A stretch of 45,062 bases of DNA from the NCBI GenBank assembly GCA_017398355.1, contig JAFQGD010000035.1, positions 1-45,062 of the forward strand. Direction: 5' to 3'. Positions 12,801 to 19,985 of the stretch are shown one piece after another. The translations under genes and the position numbers were made by a program. The stretch's first letter is position 1, and each line of letters begins with the position of its first letter. The notes under the pieces were generated by a model, which was not told the origin of the DNA, did no database searches, and saw only the letters and a list, made by a program, of their open reading frames with translations. This DNA is from Akkermansia sp. (lineage in GTDB: Bacteria; Verrucomicrobiota; Verrucomicrobiia; Verrucomicrobiales; Akkermansiaceae).

Positions 12801-15800
12801 GATGACACCATCGCCGTCAGAAATAGCTGAAGCCAAGTTCCACGCATGAGATTCTTCATTTGCAAGACTTAAGGTGCGGGTCGCACTGCCTTGGGCAGAA
12901 ATAGTACCGCCTAATACGCTGCCGCCGTTATATCGACCACCTTTAATGTAAGCCGTACCCAAGAGCTTCACATCTGCATCTATCACGCCAACACCACCGT
13001 TGACGATTTCCAACTGACCGGATGCCCCTACAAGAATCTCCGTATTGGTCACGCCACCGCCCCAGTCAAAGCGAAGCGTCTGACAATCACTATACGAACC
13101 GGCTGCCAAGTTGATACTTTGCAGCCCCTCGGCCACTTGCACGCCGATTTGCAATTTACCATCCTGCACATCGATTTGCTTGGCGCTGATATCGCTGTAC
13201 GCTATTTGCAGGGTGCCTGCACCGGATTTGGTGAGGGTGTAATCCGCAGCGCTCAGGGTAGAACGCAGAGCGGTGTCATTGGCCGTTACATTGATGGTGG
13301 CATCGCCGGTGAGGGTGACACCGCCGGTCAATTCGCCGGAATTGGTGGTGATGGTACCCGCTGTTTCCACAGCAGAGGACATCGTGGTGTTTGCCCCCAT
13401 GGCCAAGGTAGCCCCGGCATCCACCTTCACTTTGTCAGCCGCGAATGTTGTCAAATTATCTGCGGTGGTATACACGCCGCTCTTCACATGCAGGGTGCCG
13501 ATATCAGTGATATTAAGCGTACCGCTTGCGGTAGCATCTTCCTGCCCCCAGTCCACCGTGAGTGTGCCCTCGCCGCTGATGGTGCCGAGGTTCTGGGTGG
13601 TGTTGCTGGTGACCACAAGTTCGCCATTTTCGACAACGGTTTTACTCTCCACCGTCACTGTGCCCAACAATGTTGTCGTACTACCACCTTGCTGATACAA
13701 ATTATCAGTTGTGACGACATAATCTACAGCATTCAGGGTATAATCCTTTTCGAAGGCATTGAAAATCATATTCTCCAGATCCTGTGCCGCAGCCACATTC
13801 ACTGTCGTATAGTCGGCAGAATCATCGAACACAGCCGTACCTGTCACCTCCGCCCATTCAATAGATGAACCAAATCCGTACGTCTTCCATGAATTTGATT
13901 GCTCAGTTGCCGCCCAAATACGGCTATCTGCGCGTTTCACCAGCTCCAACCACAAACCGGAGGCCGTAGCTGTAAAAGTACCGGTCATGTGAGGCATTCC
14001 ATCCACAGAAATGGATGACGCGCTAATGCCGGACCAATCGCCATCTGCCAAATAATATGTACCAACACCTAAAGTGGAAGTGTTGCTCAGAGATATCGTC
14101 AACGCAGAAGTATTTTCGGCGTATGAAACAGCCGTTCCTTCCAAGTTCAGCATGGCGTAATCTGCCCCGGAAACCAATTCCGCTACATCAAAGTTGAGAG
14201 AACCACCTCCCAGTACCAAATTAGCGTAGAAATTTGCTGAAGCGTTTGATTCTGCTACATCCAGCACATTGAGCACATGCCCGCTGCCCAAGGTAAAATC
14301 AGCATAACCGGCGTAATCCTCGTACCCCACATTAGGAGCCAAGCTCAAGGTTGCACCTTGTGCCACATTCACATCCCCCAACACGGTAAAGGCGCTGGTA
14401 AGGTTATTCACCTGCACATTGAGACGGCCTTGCAAAGCCGACAAATCATTCACCACGATGGTAGCCCCATTGAAGGTTTGCGTACCGGCACCATTCATGG
14501 TGATATTGAGGGAATTCTCCTCGGTATCAGCCGTGGAGCCGACATGGCCGCCGTATGTATAATCCCCGCTGCCGGTGATGGTGAGGGTAGCTTTGCGGGA
14601 AGAAGCAGTAGCGGTGGTGGAGGCGGAGAGCTCAGGCGCGGCACCGGCGAAGATGTGCGCCAGATTAGAGCCTGTGCCTGTACCGGCAGCTTGCCCATCG
14701 CTACCTTCGTCTTCATCGAAACAAGTAGACATGGACACATTGCTCATCAAGCCGCCGATGTTCACGTTGTCCGCATTGATGGCGAGAGAAGCGTAAGCTG
14801 AAGCCCCGGTACCGGATAAATTGAACGTGGCACCGCTTGCCGCATTTTCGCTGTTGATTTCAACGAAAGCTTGATGCGTGCGATTGGACTGATTGTAGCG
14901 GCGCAGCATGTTGATGGAGCCGGAGAAAGCGCCATCGCCGCTCAGAATCAGGCGGGCGGTCTTATCATGCGTGGTGGTGGAATCCCAGTTGATGGTACCC
15001 TCGCCGGTGAGCTTATCAAACTGCCAGATGGTGTTCCAGGTGCGCTCAGAAATATTCAGCGTCTTACCGCTACCGATACTGACATGTGAGAAGTGTTTGA
15101 GCATGTCCTCGCCCGCACCGCGGCTGGAGAAGCGCACGGAGCTTGCGCCAATATCGAAGGTACCGCCGATGTGCTGGTCGATGGTCTGGTTCAGCTGCAA
15201 GCGGGGAGCATTGAACACGAGTGTGCCGCCGCCGATGTTGTTTTCCGCGCCGATGTTGTTTTCCGCGCCGATGTTGTTTTCCGCGGAGTTGAGAATCCAG
15301 GATGAACCATTGGTGATGGTACCGGTAGAGCCCGCTGCAGCAGAGATGGTGCCGTTGAAGGTGATGGCATAATCATTGCCGGTACCTGCGCTGAGGGTGC
15401 CGCCATCGGCCAGCACCACATTACCATGCATGGTGCGGCCACGGAAGCCCTCCCCATTCCAGGTATTCATATTGAGCACACCGCTGCCTTCCACACGGGT
15501 GATACCCGTGGCAGAGAGGGCGTTGTCCACTTGGGTGAAGACAGTACCTTCTTTGATGGTGAGGAGCTCCCAGCTGTAGTTGGTATTGGTGAGGCAAAGC
15601 TCACCTGCGCCGATTTTTTCGGCCTTGCCCAGTTGCATCGCGCCGTATTGCGACTGCCCGGAGCCGGTCATATTGAAAATGAGCGTACCATCGGAATTAC
15701 CCTTGAGCAAGCCACCGACAAAAATTTGCACGTTGTTCAGGGTTTGGGTCGTAGAGCCCACATCGATCACACCACCGCGTGCCACGATCACCCCGGAGGC

Positions 15801-18800
15801 AGAAGCCAAGGCATTGTCCGCCGTGAAACCGAGCGTGATATCGCCCAACTCCGGGGTGGTATTTGCTTGGTAGCCCTGCACCTTCACTTGCCCGGTGATA
15901 CCGGATACCGCACCCAAAATAACCTTGCCGCCGCTGCTGTTTTGGCCGTCAATCACCAAGCCATTGGAACCATTGACAGCCAAGGCCTGAGTGAGGGTGA
16001 GCGAGCCGGAGCCGCCGCCGAAGCGGTATGTACCGCCCTCTGCCACGGTGACATTGCCGGAGTAGGTGACATTGCCGGAGGCCGAGAGAGCCACCTCGCC
16101 ATCGTTGCTCATGTCGAAGTTGGCATTGTCGGCGCGATCCAGCAGGATAGCACCTTGGGAACCGCTTTGAATCAGATTCAGCAAAGCCGCAGAATCCGAA
16201 GAACCCAACAGGGAGGAACCATACACCAAGTTAATATTAGCACCGCCCAAGGCATTGGTATCAGCAAACGAAAGGGTCACACCGGGGTTGAAGGTGATGG
16301 AGCCGATGCTGTTGGATGCGTTGGTGAGGGTGACGATGCCGCCAAGGCCCTGTCCATTACCCAGCACCAAGTTACCGCTGCCGGTGAGCGCAGCATTCAC
16401 CACCAATTCACCGCCGCCGCCGCCAAGGTTGTATTTATCACCCGCCGGGGAGATGCTTTCCTCTGCCGTGCCGTATTGGATGGTCTTGCCCTCTGCCGCG
16501 CCGATGAATAGGCCGGTGTGGCCGCTCATATCAAGCGCCCCCATATCCTCTGTGAGGGACAAGGTGCCGGTGGAAGCAGCATCCACAAGCCCCAAGGCAT
16601 TAGCCGCCGTGAGCCCGGAAGCCACCTGCAAGGTACCGGCCGAGCCGATGATCCAGCCGCTCTCGCCCACATTGCCGAGAGCCTCGACATTGGCACCGAT
16701 GAGCAAGCCTTCATCCAGCTTTTTGGTACCGGAGAAGGTATTTTTGCCGGCTAAGGTGAAGCGAGCATCTGCCGAGCCGAGGTCAATTTCCACATTGCCG
16801 CTGCCGGTGATATTGCCGGAGTAAGTATTATTGGCGGTGACACCGCTGCCGTATTCCACCCGCATGGTAGCGCCGGCATCCAGGGAGACATTGCCCTTGT
16901 GCCCGAAGAACGCGGAGACGTCATCCGTATTCATGAGCGTGGTGCTGCCCTCTACATATTCCTGCGCGTGTTGCACGCCCTCGCGCATGAGGAAGGTGCC
17001 GCCGTTTTGCACGGTGATATCGCCGGTGAGGCGGGCGTGGCTGCCCAGCTCGAAGGTGCCGCCGTTTTGCACGGTGACATCGGAGGTGGCATCCGCATAG
17101 TGCCAGTCCAAATCGCTGTGGTAGCGGTTGGCGTTCTTACCGGATTCGGAACCGGTGCCGTGTACGGTGTTGGTGCCGGAGAGGGAGAGTGTGCCGCTCT
17201 GCACCACCATGCCGCTGCCGGGGGCGGTGAGGCTGGTCTTGATGCTGTGCAGAGCCAGGGATGCACCCTCTCCACCATTATAGATAAATTGAAGGGCGCT
17301 ATCTTTGCCGTTGTCGGCAAAGGAGCCGAGGAAGGTCTGAGCCCCGCTCTGGGTCCAAGTCAACTCCGTAGTGGAACCGGACTTGAGGTTGGCGACAATG
17401 GCTTGTTCATCCAGCGCATGGATGGTAAAGCCGGCGGCAGAGACATCGGCATTGGAGTTATTCCACTCCATGCTGTTGCCGTTCATATCCAACACACCGC
17501 CTTGGTGGCCGAAGGTGAAATCGCGGGCAATTTGATTGATATCTGCAATGACAACGGTGGCATAGGTATTGGCCAACACGTTGTAGGCCGCATAGGCAGA
17601 GGATTCGCCTGCGGCAGCCGTGCGGTTCAGGTAGGTCTTGCCCGCGCCGCCTACGTTGAGCAGGATGTTGTTGTTGCCCGTGCCCTCGATGTGCAGATTA
17701 CCTGCCCCCACCTTGCGCCATTCGTACATGTGGTCGGCAGAGCCGGTGAGGGTGGTGTGTACATCTACCCCGGCATCAATCACATAGCCGGCGTGGTTGA
17801 ATTGGTAGCTGCCATCGCCACCGGAAGAGATGTTGAAGGTGGCAGAAGTGATGGGGTTCTCCTCCGTGCCGCCCAAGCTGAATTGTGCGTAGCCTATGCC
17901 CAAATCCACCGTGGCATCGAGGATGATATCCGTGGTGGCCGTGCCGGCGGCAAAGACGAGATTTTCCGTGACAAAGAGGTCGGCATAGGTGAGGTCCTTG
18001 CCCTCCGTGGTGTAGGGGGCGGCGTTCAGGTAGGTGTTGTCGTAGTTGAACCAGTTGTCCGTGTCCTTGACCGCGGACAAATCAAGCCAGGTGTTGATAC
18101 CGATCTGGACACCCACGAAGGAGACGAAGCCATCCACGAAGGAGACGGAGCCATCCTCTGCGACGTCGGTGACTACGCCGCCGGTGACGGTACCCAGCCA
18201 CTTGGTGGTGCTCACAGTGGCTTCCATGCCGTAGTTGTATGCCACATTCTCGGCAGAAAGCGTATCGCCCTGCGTGGTCACCGCGCCGATGTTCAGGGTA
18301 GCGTGGCCGGCATCGCTCTGCACCAGCTTATCGTAGGAGCTGAGAGTCGAGCGCACGTAGTCGATACCGCCGTAATAGTGCGTGCTGTAGCCCCCGGCAA
18401 TGGATTGCACGGCAGCCACATATTCGTATTGCCCGGTGTTGCTGTTGTACACAAACACGGGGGAGCCGGAATCACCCTGCTGGCCGGCAAAGGGCAAGGG
18501 CTCATAGGTGGTGACGGATTCGTGCTCCTCGATGTTGAAGACGGTGGAGATGACATCGTAGTCGCCAATCATATCGCCGTCATTGTCCTTACCACCGGCC
18601 CAAGCGCCGTCTATCGTTTCAATACCGCCCACAATGTAAGCATAGGCACCGGTCAAACCGCTGATGGTACCCGTCTCGGTGTCGTACATCTTCATGGTGC
18701 CGGCTCCGGTGTGGTACAGCTGCTCGCCCACCACGTAGGTACGCATCTCGGCCGAGGTGCCGGAGAAGAGAGTAGCGGTCTGCACATCGGTGATGACCTT

Positions 18801-19310
18801 GCTCATACGCGTCACCTTGTGGTCGAAACCGCCCTTATCCCACCCGCCTTGAGGTGAATGCAGGAATGTCTCGCTGCCATCCAAACGGTATTCTATCCCC
18901 TGGTAGAATACGCTGTTGTCTGCCCCGATGTAGGATGACGTGAAGCTTCCCCCAAACACGCCATTGTGTTCCACTGAGGTGGTGGCATTGTAGCCCAGCG
19001 ACATGAATGCGCCGTTGTCGCTCACGCCGGTGAAGTTGATCATCTCATGCTCCAGCGTGTAGGTCTCCTGCCCGCCGGTGTAAGCAATCGTCACGCCGCC
19101 CCGCTGCTTGCGAATCCAAGTGAGCAGTGCGTTGGCATCGGCATCCGTCTTGTACCAGCCCATGTTTTGGCCAAAATCCGTGTAGGTGCTCAACGGCACA
19201 TCGGAGTTCATGATGGCGCCATAGCTGTTCGAGGTACCTACGGTCACACCCGTGACGGTCATGGTAGCTATCAACAATCTGCGGAGAAGATGGGGGAGTC
19301 GAAGTTTCAT
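900..19310 (-). CDS. Giant autotransporter-repeat protein with S6-like protease domain and PEP-CTERM anchor
   Basis: A single frame of 6,136 codons, with a product of roughly 0.6 MDa. The start chosen is MKLRLPHLLRRLLIATMTVT, which gives a signal peptide ending near residue 31; a start 22 codons upstream would lie inside the -35 box of the promoter. Residues about 40-325 look like the S6/SPATE serine protease domain: TSVEHNG (His115), GFDHKVTRMSK (Asp163) and QQGDSGSPVF (Ser281) keep family order and spacing. The rest is Gly/Thr/Ser/Ala-rich beta-helical sequence with PATR-type repeats such as GELVLSGANTYTAATTVQAG. Six large modules begin with a Trp-containing block (coding near 13.9, 11.9, 9.2, 7.05, 5.3 and 3.7 kb), each after a 'GTYxLxxGDW'-like motif. 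The C-terminus is SIPEPTTTTLSILALAALAARRRRR, a PEP-CTERM sorting signal, and no beta-barrel is present. Export by Sec and sorting by an exosortase are inferred. Substrates are unknown; mucin or host protein is a guess from context. Confidence 0.9.
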   Translation of the reverse strand: MKLRLPHLLRRLLIATMTVTGVTVGTSNSYGAIMNSDVPLSTYTDFGQNMGWYKTDADANALLTWIRKQRGGVTIAYTGGQETYTLEHEMINFTGVSDNGAFMSLGYNATTSVEHNGVFGGSFTSSYIGADNSVFYQGIEYRLDGSETFLHSPQGGWDKGGFDHKVTRMSKVITDVQTATLFSGTSAEMRTYVVGEQLYHTGAGTMKMYDTETGTISGLTGAYAYIVGGIETIDGAWAGGKDNDGDMIGDYDVISTVFNIEEHESVTTYEPLPFAGQQGDSGSPVFVYNSNTGQYEYVAAVQSIAGGYSTHYYGGIDYVRSTLSSYDKLVQSDAGHATLNIGAVTTQGDTLSAENVAYNYGMEATVSTTKWLGTVTGGVVTDVAEDGSVSFVDGFVSFVGVQIGINTWLDLSAVKDTDNWFNYDNTYLNAAPYTTEGKDLTYADLFVTENLVFAAGTATTDIILDATVDLGIGYAQFSLGGTEENPITSATFNISSGGDGSYQFNHAGYVIDAGVDVHTTLTGSADHMYEWRKVGAGNLHIEGTGNNNILLNVGGAGKTYLNRTAAAGESSAYAAYNVLANTYATVVIADINQIARDFTFGHQGGVLDMNGNSMEWNNSNADVSAAGFTIHALDEQAIVANLKSGSTTELTWTQSGAQTFLGSFADNGKDSALQFIYNGGEGASLALHSIKTSLTAPGSGMVVQSGTLSLSGTNTVHGTGSESGKNANRYHSDLDWHYADATSDVTVQNGGTFELGSHARLTGDITVQNGGTFLMREGVQHAQEYVEGSTTLMNTDDVSAFFGHKGNVSLDAGATMRVEYGSGVTANNTYSGNITGSGNVEIDLGSADARFTLAGKNTFSGTKKLDEGLLIGANVEALGNVGESGWIIGSAGTLQVASGLTAANALGLVDAASTGTLSLTEDMGALDMSGHTGLFIGAAEGKTIQYGTAEESISPAGDKYNLGGGGGELVVNAALTGSGNLVLGNGQGLGGIVTLTNASNSIGSITFNPGVTLSFADTNALGGANINLVYGSSLLGSSDSAALLNLIQSGSQGAILLDRADNANFDMSNDGEVALSASGNVTYSGNVTVAEGGTYRFGGGSGSLTLTQALAVNGSNGLVIDGQNSSGGKVILGAVSGITGQVKVQGYQANTTPELGDITLGFTADNALASASGVIVARGGVIDVGSTTQTLNNVQIFVGGLLKGNSDGTLIFNMTGSGQSQYGAMQLGKAEKIGAGELCLTNTNYSWELLTIKEGTVFTQVDNALSATGITRVEGSGVLNMNTWNGEGFRGRTMHGNVVLADGGTLSAGTGNDYAITFNGTISAAAGSTGTITNGSSWILNSAENNIGAENNIGAENNIGGGTLVFNAPRLQLNQTIDQHIGGTFDIGASSVRFSSRGAGEDMLKHFSHVSIGSGKTLNISERTWNTIWQFDKLTGEGTINWDSTTTHDKTARLILSGDGAFSGSINMLRRYNQSNRTHQAFVEINSENAASGATFNLSGTGASAYASLAINADNVNIGGLMSNVSMSTCFDEDEGSDGQAAGTGTGSNLAHIFAGAAPELSASTTATASSRKATLTITGSGDYTYGGHVGSTADTEENSLNITMNGAGTQTFNGATIVVNDLSALQGRLNVQVNNLTSAFTVLGDVNVAQGATLSLAPNVGYEDYAGYADFTLGSGHVLNVLDVAESNASANFYANLVLGGGSLNFDVAELVSGADYAMLNLEGTAVSYAENTSALTISLSNTSTLGVGTYYLADGDWSGISASSISVDGMPHMTGTFTATASGLWLELVKRADSRIWAATEQSNSWKTYGFGSSIEWAEVTGTAVFDDSADYTTVNVAAAQDLENMIFNAFEKDYTLNAVDYVVTTDNLYQQGGSTTTLLGTVTVESKTVVENGELVVTSNTTQNLGTISGEGTLTVDWGQEDATASGTLNITDIGTLHVKSGVYTTADNLTTFAADKVKVDAGATLAMGANTTMSSAVETAGTITTNSGELTGGVTLTGDATINVTANDTALRSTLSAADYTLTKSGAGTLQIAYSDISAKQIDVQDGKLQIGVQVAEGLQSINLAAGSYSDCQTLRFDWGGGVTNTEILVGASGQLEIVNGGVGVIDADVKLLGTAYIKGGRYNGGSVLGGTISAQGSATRTLSLANEESHAWNLASAISDGDGVIQIMTSPGVNATISGDNSFSGGVTHEYGTITTSHANALGTGLVTIGGYDADTSGKLLLNKDLTISSITSASEYGVLSLNKKTLTVGAHDAVDATYGGTFNTALIGSIEKIGTNAQTFSNATVKVDDVSVQGGTLALTHADAQIVGNISIGTETGDGVLDMAGTYTLNQGNTLSVLSYKQSTLGGLTLNGGVIELWGSTLSTEEGYTPALNIDGTVQGDALTILLAGGMPKEAGEYLLLGGNFANVSAGGVSVAVQEAAVQTFGLARSGGESAELFSSVRTAEDGLYLVLSEVENTDSNIWAGDADHNTWSADAFSVYGTSMVGEGATAIFNSTAANKSVNVSEAVSVGGMEISGGGYSFSGDGSITLSGQLSVIDGGEASVIEQIDIPITTGSITVDGSELTIIKLTPANPSAPIELSNAAKLTIGSDDYRYGAFSGLVTGDAGSQLHLYTWQADGADDHNEDGRVHLSDGSTLQDLYIHGHLALNMYTNDGEQTNLQGANLHMDAGSRLVIRSTEATLAPTKGDIVMHGDLSLQVYGQVEGTTTLTTDFTLAEGTTTGTLTKTDGGSVTLSGNLAVSGVTVNEGTLKLTGSNTQTMVYTVNSGATLTLAGNSEYSFDASSQRTISGTLNVEGTVNVSGTSNITIAPGGKLALGDGASFNRTQGNGGAYWIQGSLTTMQDATASFSTVDDVHFHNADNGSIDLLSGSTLNMNVKSLQYWRPATIDLAENATLNLTTTNGVVASSGSGNNTPDLDISLAAGAELNLNGGDVTLNAASTLSLGADSAVNVKAGTLKVSSDIGTEGETSTITLAGGNLQLNLAGNESAPREATYQTVYSGIVVNNTAATAGAPSTSIIRNDSSGESMHRTLNSVSIAANNTLELQQKNWNTIWNINSLSGEGDLTWKSSTQHNTTSRLILGGDNDFSGTIKLNRTGVDMTWGHNGNYQAYLVLSSDTAAKSATISLEGATDQMYATLVVNTSNAQIAGLSGNANAHMYSGDVATSSTNTMPASTASNTLTIAGAGGIFAGTVGIADETEHLNLLMNGTDTQTFSGVAHVGDVGVQSGTLELTNAASTVSGDITVSGGALDFDGTYTLGAGQSLSIATATSEAASLAGLELAGGEIIFDATALSADTAALSVGTLSLSEGTTDQTITFTNEGQLESGRYMLSAGNWSTGGELSFTTGGLSNGSATVVTTDSGLYVDYVSNLLYTWDAGNGNWSYADTNWDTTPDGSADGNMAFVADKVAIFETDANVTVSEAVSASKLIVREGATLTLTETAALTASAIEIGSGATLALETQKSEFVASHITGNGTLELTLDKAQADYGNKFRLENFSGTTYLKEGKFDLYTATAEYAAGGTATETTDDNVVLLGSTLHLGSDVHMQVTGGKSVFLNAGVVVDTTEMQVHQNNNANLTVNGIVIGTGSWYRKGGGTLLFNNTVNLAGFKSDGNATSNFAAATILGTLTVSNGTQNFNGTTSIETATISGGTTKFQGDLTLGTLTQTGGTVQLWNTAAGSGANKLIDTVNLGNGAVLTQYSGAVPNTYTHLGTIELTGAKATIKETNFGGAVSIGTLKNSNAGGTSQLVLDFNHSADNFSLVKLGSATANAGNFAGTITMDGTNSGVKRGAALIIENADIAKNAVIDIELPDSATAEYAVGINADKTTIAGLNSSNTDAQGNVVSRDNQYTLFSGSINPGQRDMADALGFDTGWVQNAAERTLTLNVAEGGNYTFTGTVLKTNTSILNLVKTGSGSQTFSGVANVGAVTVNNGTLVLSHTDSVVNGNISVTGGSLTLDGSYTLGSGQVLSVLTGTENAVQLGGIALAGGEMVFDASLLNGSTAALTLTSAATVGEGGGATVTLDFTKLSGALATGNYLLAAGDWSGVAAENVFTYNGSGTATLSATSTGLVLNYTNDSVYTWVGGATDGEDAADSAWTSANWDLVADEDASNNASWATGKDAIFNTDATVSVGDAVTVGTVSILNNAQVTLNGSGSLTVENLVVANGKLTLGEQTNWTNITDITVKESGTLSLGWGTGLTATRLLLQGGTVELNNGGGSYHQLNAAITVDGSGTINGSSTGSDTDIQGSITGSGVLNIGKTHEDRNPIKISATMTDDGASGPLAVNIIDANVVYSGAKRYTGGTTIGATGSLTVNAGGQEGGMVGEIDVYGTLKLNAGDATGWGSSNNTVSAINVYEGGTFNVVSTANQTGSGIAINLQGGTMTGSSGSNFDLGYGGSTRGYSTITALAADGATAEAPTDSSINTVTISLRQRKNVFDVQENAQLNISSVIAQKNGDYINGDPAANGDMTFTKTGLGELVLSGANTYTAATTVQAGTLTLANGGALNSAVTVNEGATFKLLADTAAVSYGKAISGAGTVVKAGANTATLSAANLNLAALDVQAGFVAATQGLTVGALSVAEGAGFVYDLGSTPAMVTANGYNDAITFRLDNIAGVGTYDVFQAAAGMSAAQVTLTGTYDTNTYRTATSVSESGLVSIGVYYTGLVWNTAGATDTWNTTDANWNDAATATTYTDGSKVTFDGAGETVTIDGTVAPGDIIVRGTGYTLSGGTIASTGSLRVHSGASATLTQAATFAGGVTVDGTLGYDVAAGQEIEFTNAIAGSGELLKTGAGTLNLGALNSSNISTTLHVSEGVLKFTGNSTEQPQDTPTFISVLSKLETSGTGKLLVEGDVVYNYQGNGETQRVITIDDAVEITGKWQINSWDTTGNNGYRKYLVADGADLTVGGTLWLTNKQEMVVQDGAVLHANGGIKLGHDSTGSGYTARFVVEGGEVKTSGITFRRDGNPRTGNAFIMTGGRVEFAPASAATNVIQKLNDGTNGTGAIEKGEVSLTGGTLVAGESSWLMDAGSAENFHIYGVTFETAADKSITLAGNINFTPAEGANGAITKTGEGMLVFNVADKTLAGLDIQGGWVQAQQALSLSELTLADGAGFAYDLSSAPAIVTADAYNGALNFRLDNLALGTYDLFQGAVGVSADTVTLSGYNADMFNVTASVNDAGLVSINVAYAGLLWDTDFSDTNTWVAADGETSWNGGENTDNVAYSGTAKAIFAGVGEEITISGTVTPDGITVTGTGYAFVGEGSIAGSGKLTVENGADLTISTTNTYTGGTEIEEGGMLTITKLQALGGSDGVLGKVSGAGTLVLNLGSGNTAFATGEGDAAVLGAFTGTVDITSGTLQVGSTSTGGTGAPADFGAEKVIVRNGATFTTSFGYGGNGIHVDEGSRQFSSALDLMSGSTLNNVDGNIAYAGPIRFNVQDAAAGTFDSTGTVKIQQYWAKTLEFSGLLEGAGTVEMYSPTGGNDAIYKITGADNTFAGTYKLLDGSWASADKSAILVLGQQNAAANATIALAATTAQAVLQADTAVNIAGLSIDSNANAKVTGSNVTAGSMTLGAGSTLTVDTATVKVTDGVTQSEGSRVLGTTSATATTTIIPTNGGVLDDRGSLYAVSGTLNIGDDDATTGGTVYVKGLALTGESKLDIKSGNTFVITGTTNTASGTATTTGNNYGDFQITTNDSSTKNTVIDVAGTLTANSRFSVAGGTGTFNVKSGGTVNMLDGTAEGGTSTAIIYNVEGGGRVNIASYESGRALDGDNDVTLKLADGATVGGIADSSRGEDIYMLQKVEIGGTATIDTDAATYDADTFEVSETDNGTDMVFTREMTYKAGTEAVLKVAGHGTAHLANTATLSGGLEVEQGAGLAVSSATVVSAPTSSTYSDIATITAADGANAATVDGAVRISHTDGAATIAGTDENAAATVNNSLITIAQGASLTVDNMIISESSRITGQTAATFAARTAGVTNLTATNTTVVLGSGNAEVAGQAATLAQNTLVSLDGTATKVQMAGDFSTLAVTSNALRSLTLNAGSSLTIDFSSLLTDVQIDNIDLIELSFADVNVDWTDNITITGMMNGNAMTAYYLAPTETAVANVGSIYFATDSIPEPTTTTLSILALAALAARRRRR
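15233..15286 (-). repeat. Three in-frame 18-bp tandem copies in the giant gene
   Basis: The unit GATGTTGTTTTCCGCGCC (plus strand) occurs three times head to tail, the last copy diverging in its final two bases. On the coding strand it adds three ENNIGA-like hexapeptides to one beta-helix turn. Near-perfect identity against the otherwise diverged repeats of this protein points to recent slippage, and every unit change keeps the frame. Confidence 0.9.
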
Positions 19311-19347
19311 TGGGGGAAATAAGGGGGTAAAATTCGCGCGTGAACAT

Positions 19348-19376
19348 ATCCTACGCCCATGTAAGGGTTTCGTCAA
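19348..19376 (-). promoter_or_regulatory. Promoter of the giant gene
   Basis: Reading the minus strand, TTGACG (19376-19371) and TAGGAT (19353-19348) are separated by 17 bases, a good sigma-70-like pair. The predicted start of transcription near 19341 leaves a leader of about 30 nt, pyrimidine-rich before the ATG and without a Shine-Dalgarno. This also excludes the longer reading-frame start at 19376. The stretch from 19380 to 19538 upstream is AT-rich and otherwise featureless. Confidence 0.55.
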
Positions 19377-19538
19377 GTTCTAACACTTCAAAATCGTTCA
19401 ATTTTTTCGATTTTTTTCTTTGTCATCCCGCCATTTATTTCCTATTTATTTTATAGAAAATTAGGATTTTATATACATACTTTCAGGAGAAAAAGCAAGA
19501 AAACAGAAAATCAATAAACGCGAAAAAATAAGATATTA

Positions 19539-19985
19539 TTATGACTTTCGCAAGGGAAAAGCGGAGGTGGTATGCCGCACGCGTGGCAATTGACCACCGG
19601 AGAGCCAAATTTCGAGAATATCAAATCGGGTAGGGACTTCTCTACCAAGCAACTGAAGCCAACGGAGAGCTCCGCTGCGCAACTTGCGGCGTTTGAATCG
19701 GTCAACAGCCCGTGCGGGCGCGCCGGAATCAGGGGAGGTGGTGCTTTTCACCTCGCAGAACACAAGCGTATCCCCCTGGCGGCAAACGAGGTCAATTTCC
19801 CCGGCATCTCCCCAGCGGAAATTACTGCGCAAAACCGTCATGCCATGAGCCCGAACCCAAGAAGCAGCCACAAGCTCACCATACTGCCCCACATAGGCGG
19901 TATCGGGGCGGGTATCAGCAGCCCAGGGGCAACTCCATCTGTGCAACAGGTGCAAACGAGCGGCGATGGTGTGGCGTAATTCCAT
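19539..19985 (-). CDS. yraN: YraN/UPF0102 family endonuclease-like protein
   Basis: The product of about 148 residues carries the UPF0102 core: YVGQYGELVAASWVRAHGM, NFRWGDAGEIDLVCRQGDTLVFCEVKS and then FKRRKLRSGALRWL. The GEIDL...FCEVK pattern is the acidic/Lys active-site arrangement of the restriction-endonuclease-like fold. The family is near universal and often sits beside rnhB, as here; its substrate is not established. The start MELRHTIAARLHLLHRW is preferred over one 52 codons further upstream, whose extra segment is unlike the family. With this start the gene overlaps the 3' end of rnhB by 71 bp, which suggests co-translation. It is the last gene of the minus-strand operon that starts at 22049. 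Confidence 0.85.
   Translation of the reverse strand: MELRHTIAARLHLLHRWSCPWAADTRPDTAYVGQYGELVAASWVRAHGMTVLRSNFRWGDAGEIDLVCRQGDTLVFCEVKSTTSPDSGAPARAVDRFKRRKLRSGALRWLQLLGREVPTRFDILEIWLSGGQLPRVRHTTSAFPLRKS

Noticed and set aside
1054..18857. Long open frames on the plus strand opposite the giant gene (up to 879 codons)
   Set aside because: They lie antisense to a clearly coding frame, have the wrong composition for proteins (His/Gly/Arg-rich, no domains), and arise because the giant gene avoids TTA, CTA and TCA codons, which would make antisense stops.
19311..19376. Upstream start adding 22 residues to the giant protein
   Set aside because: It would begin inside the -35 box and put a charged stretch before the signal peptide.
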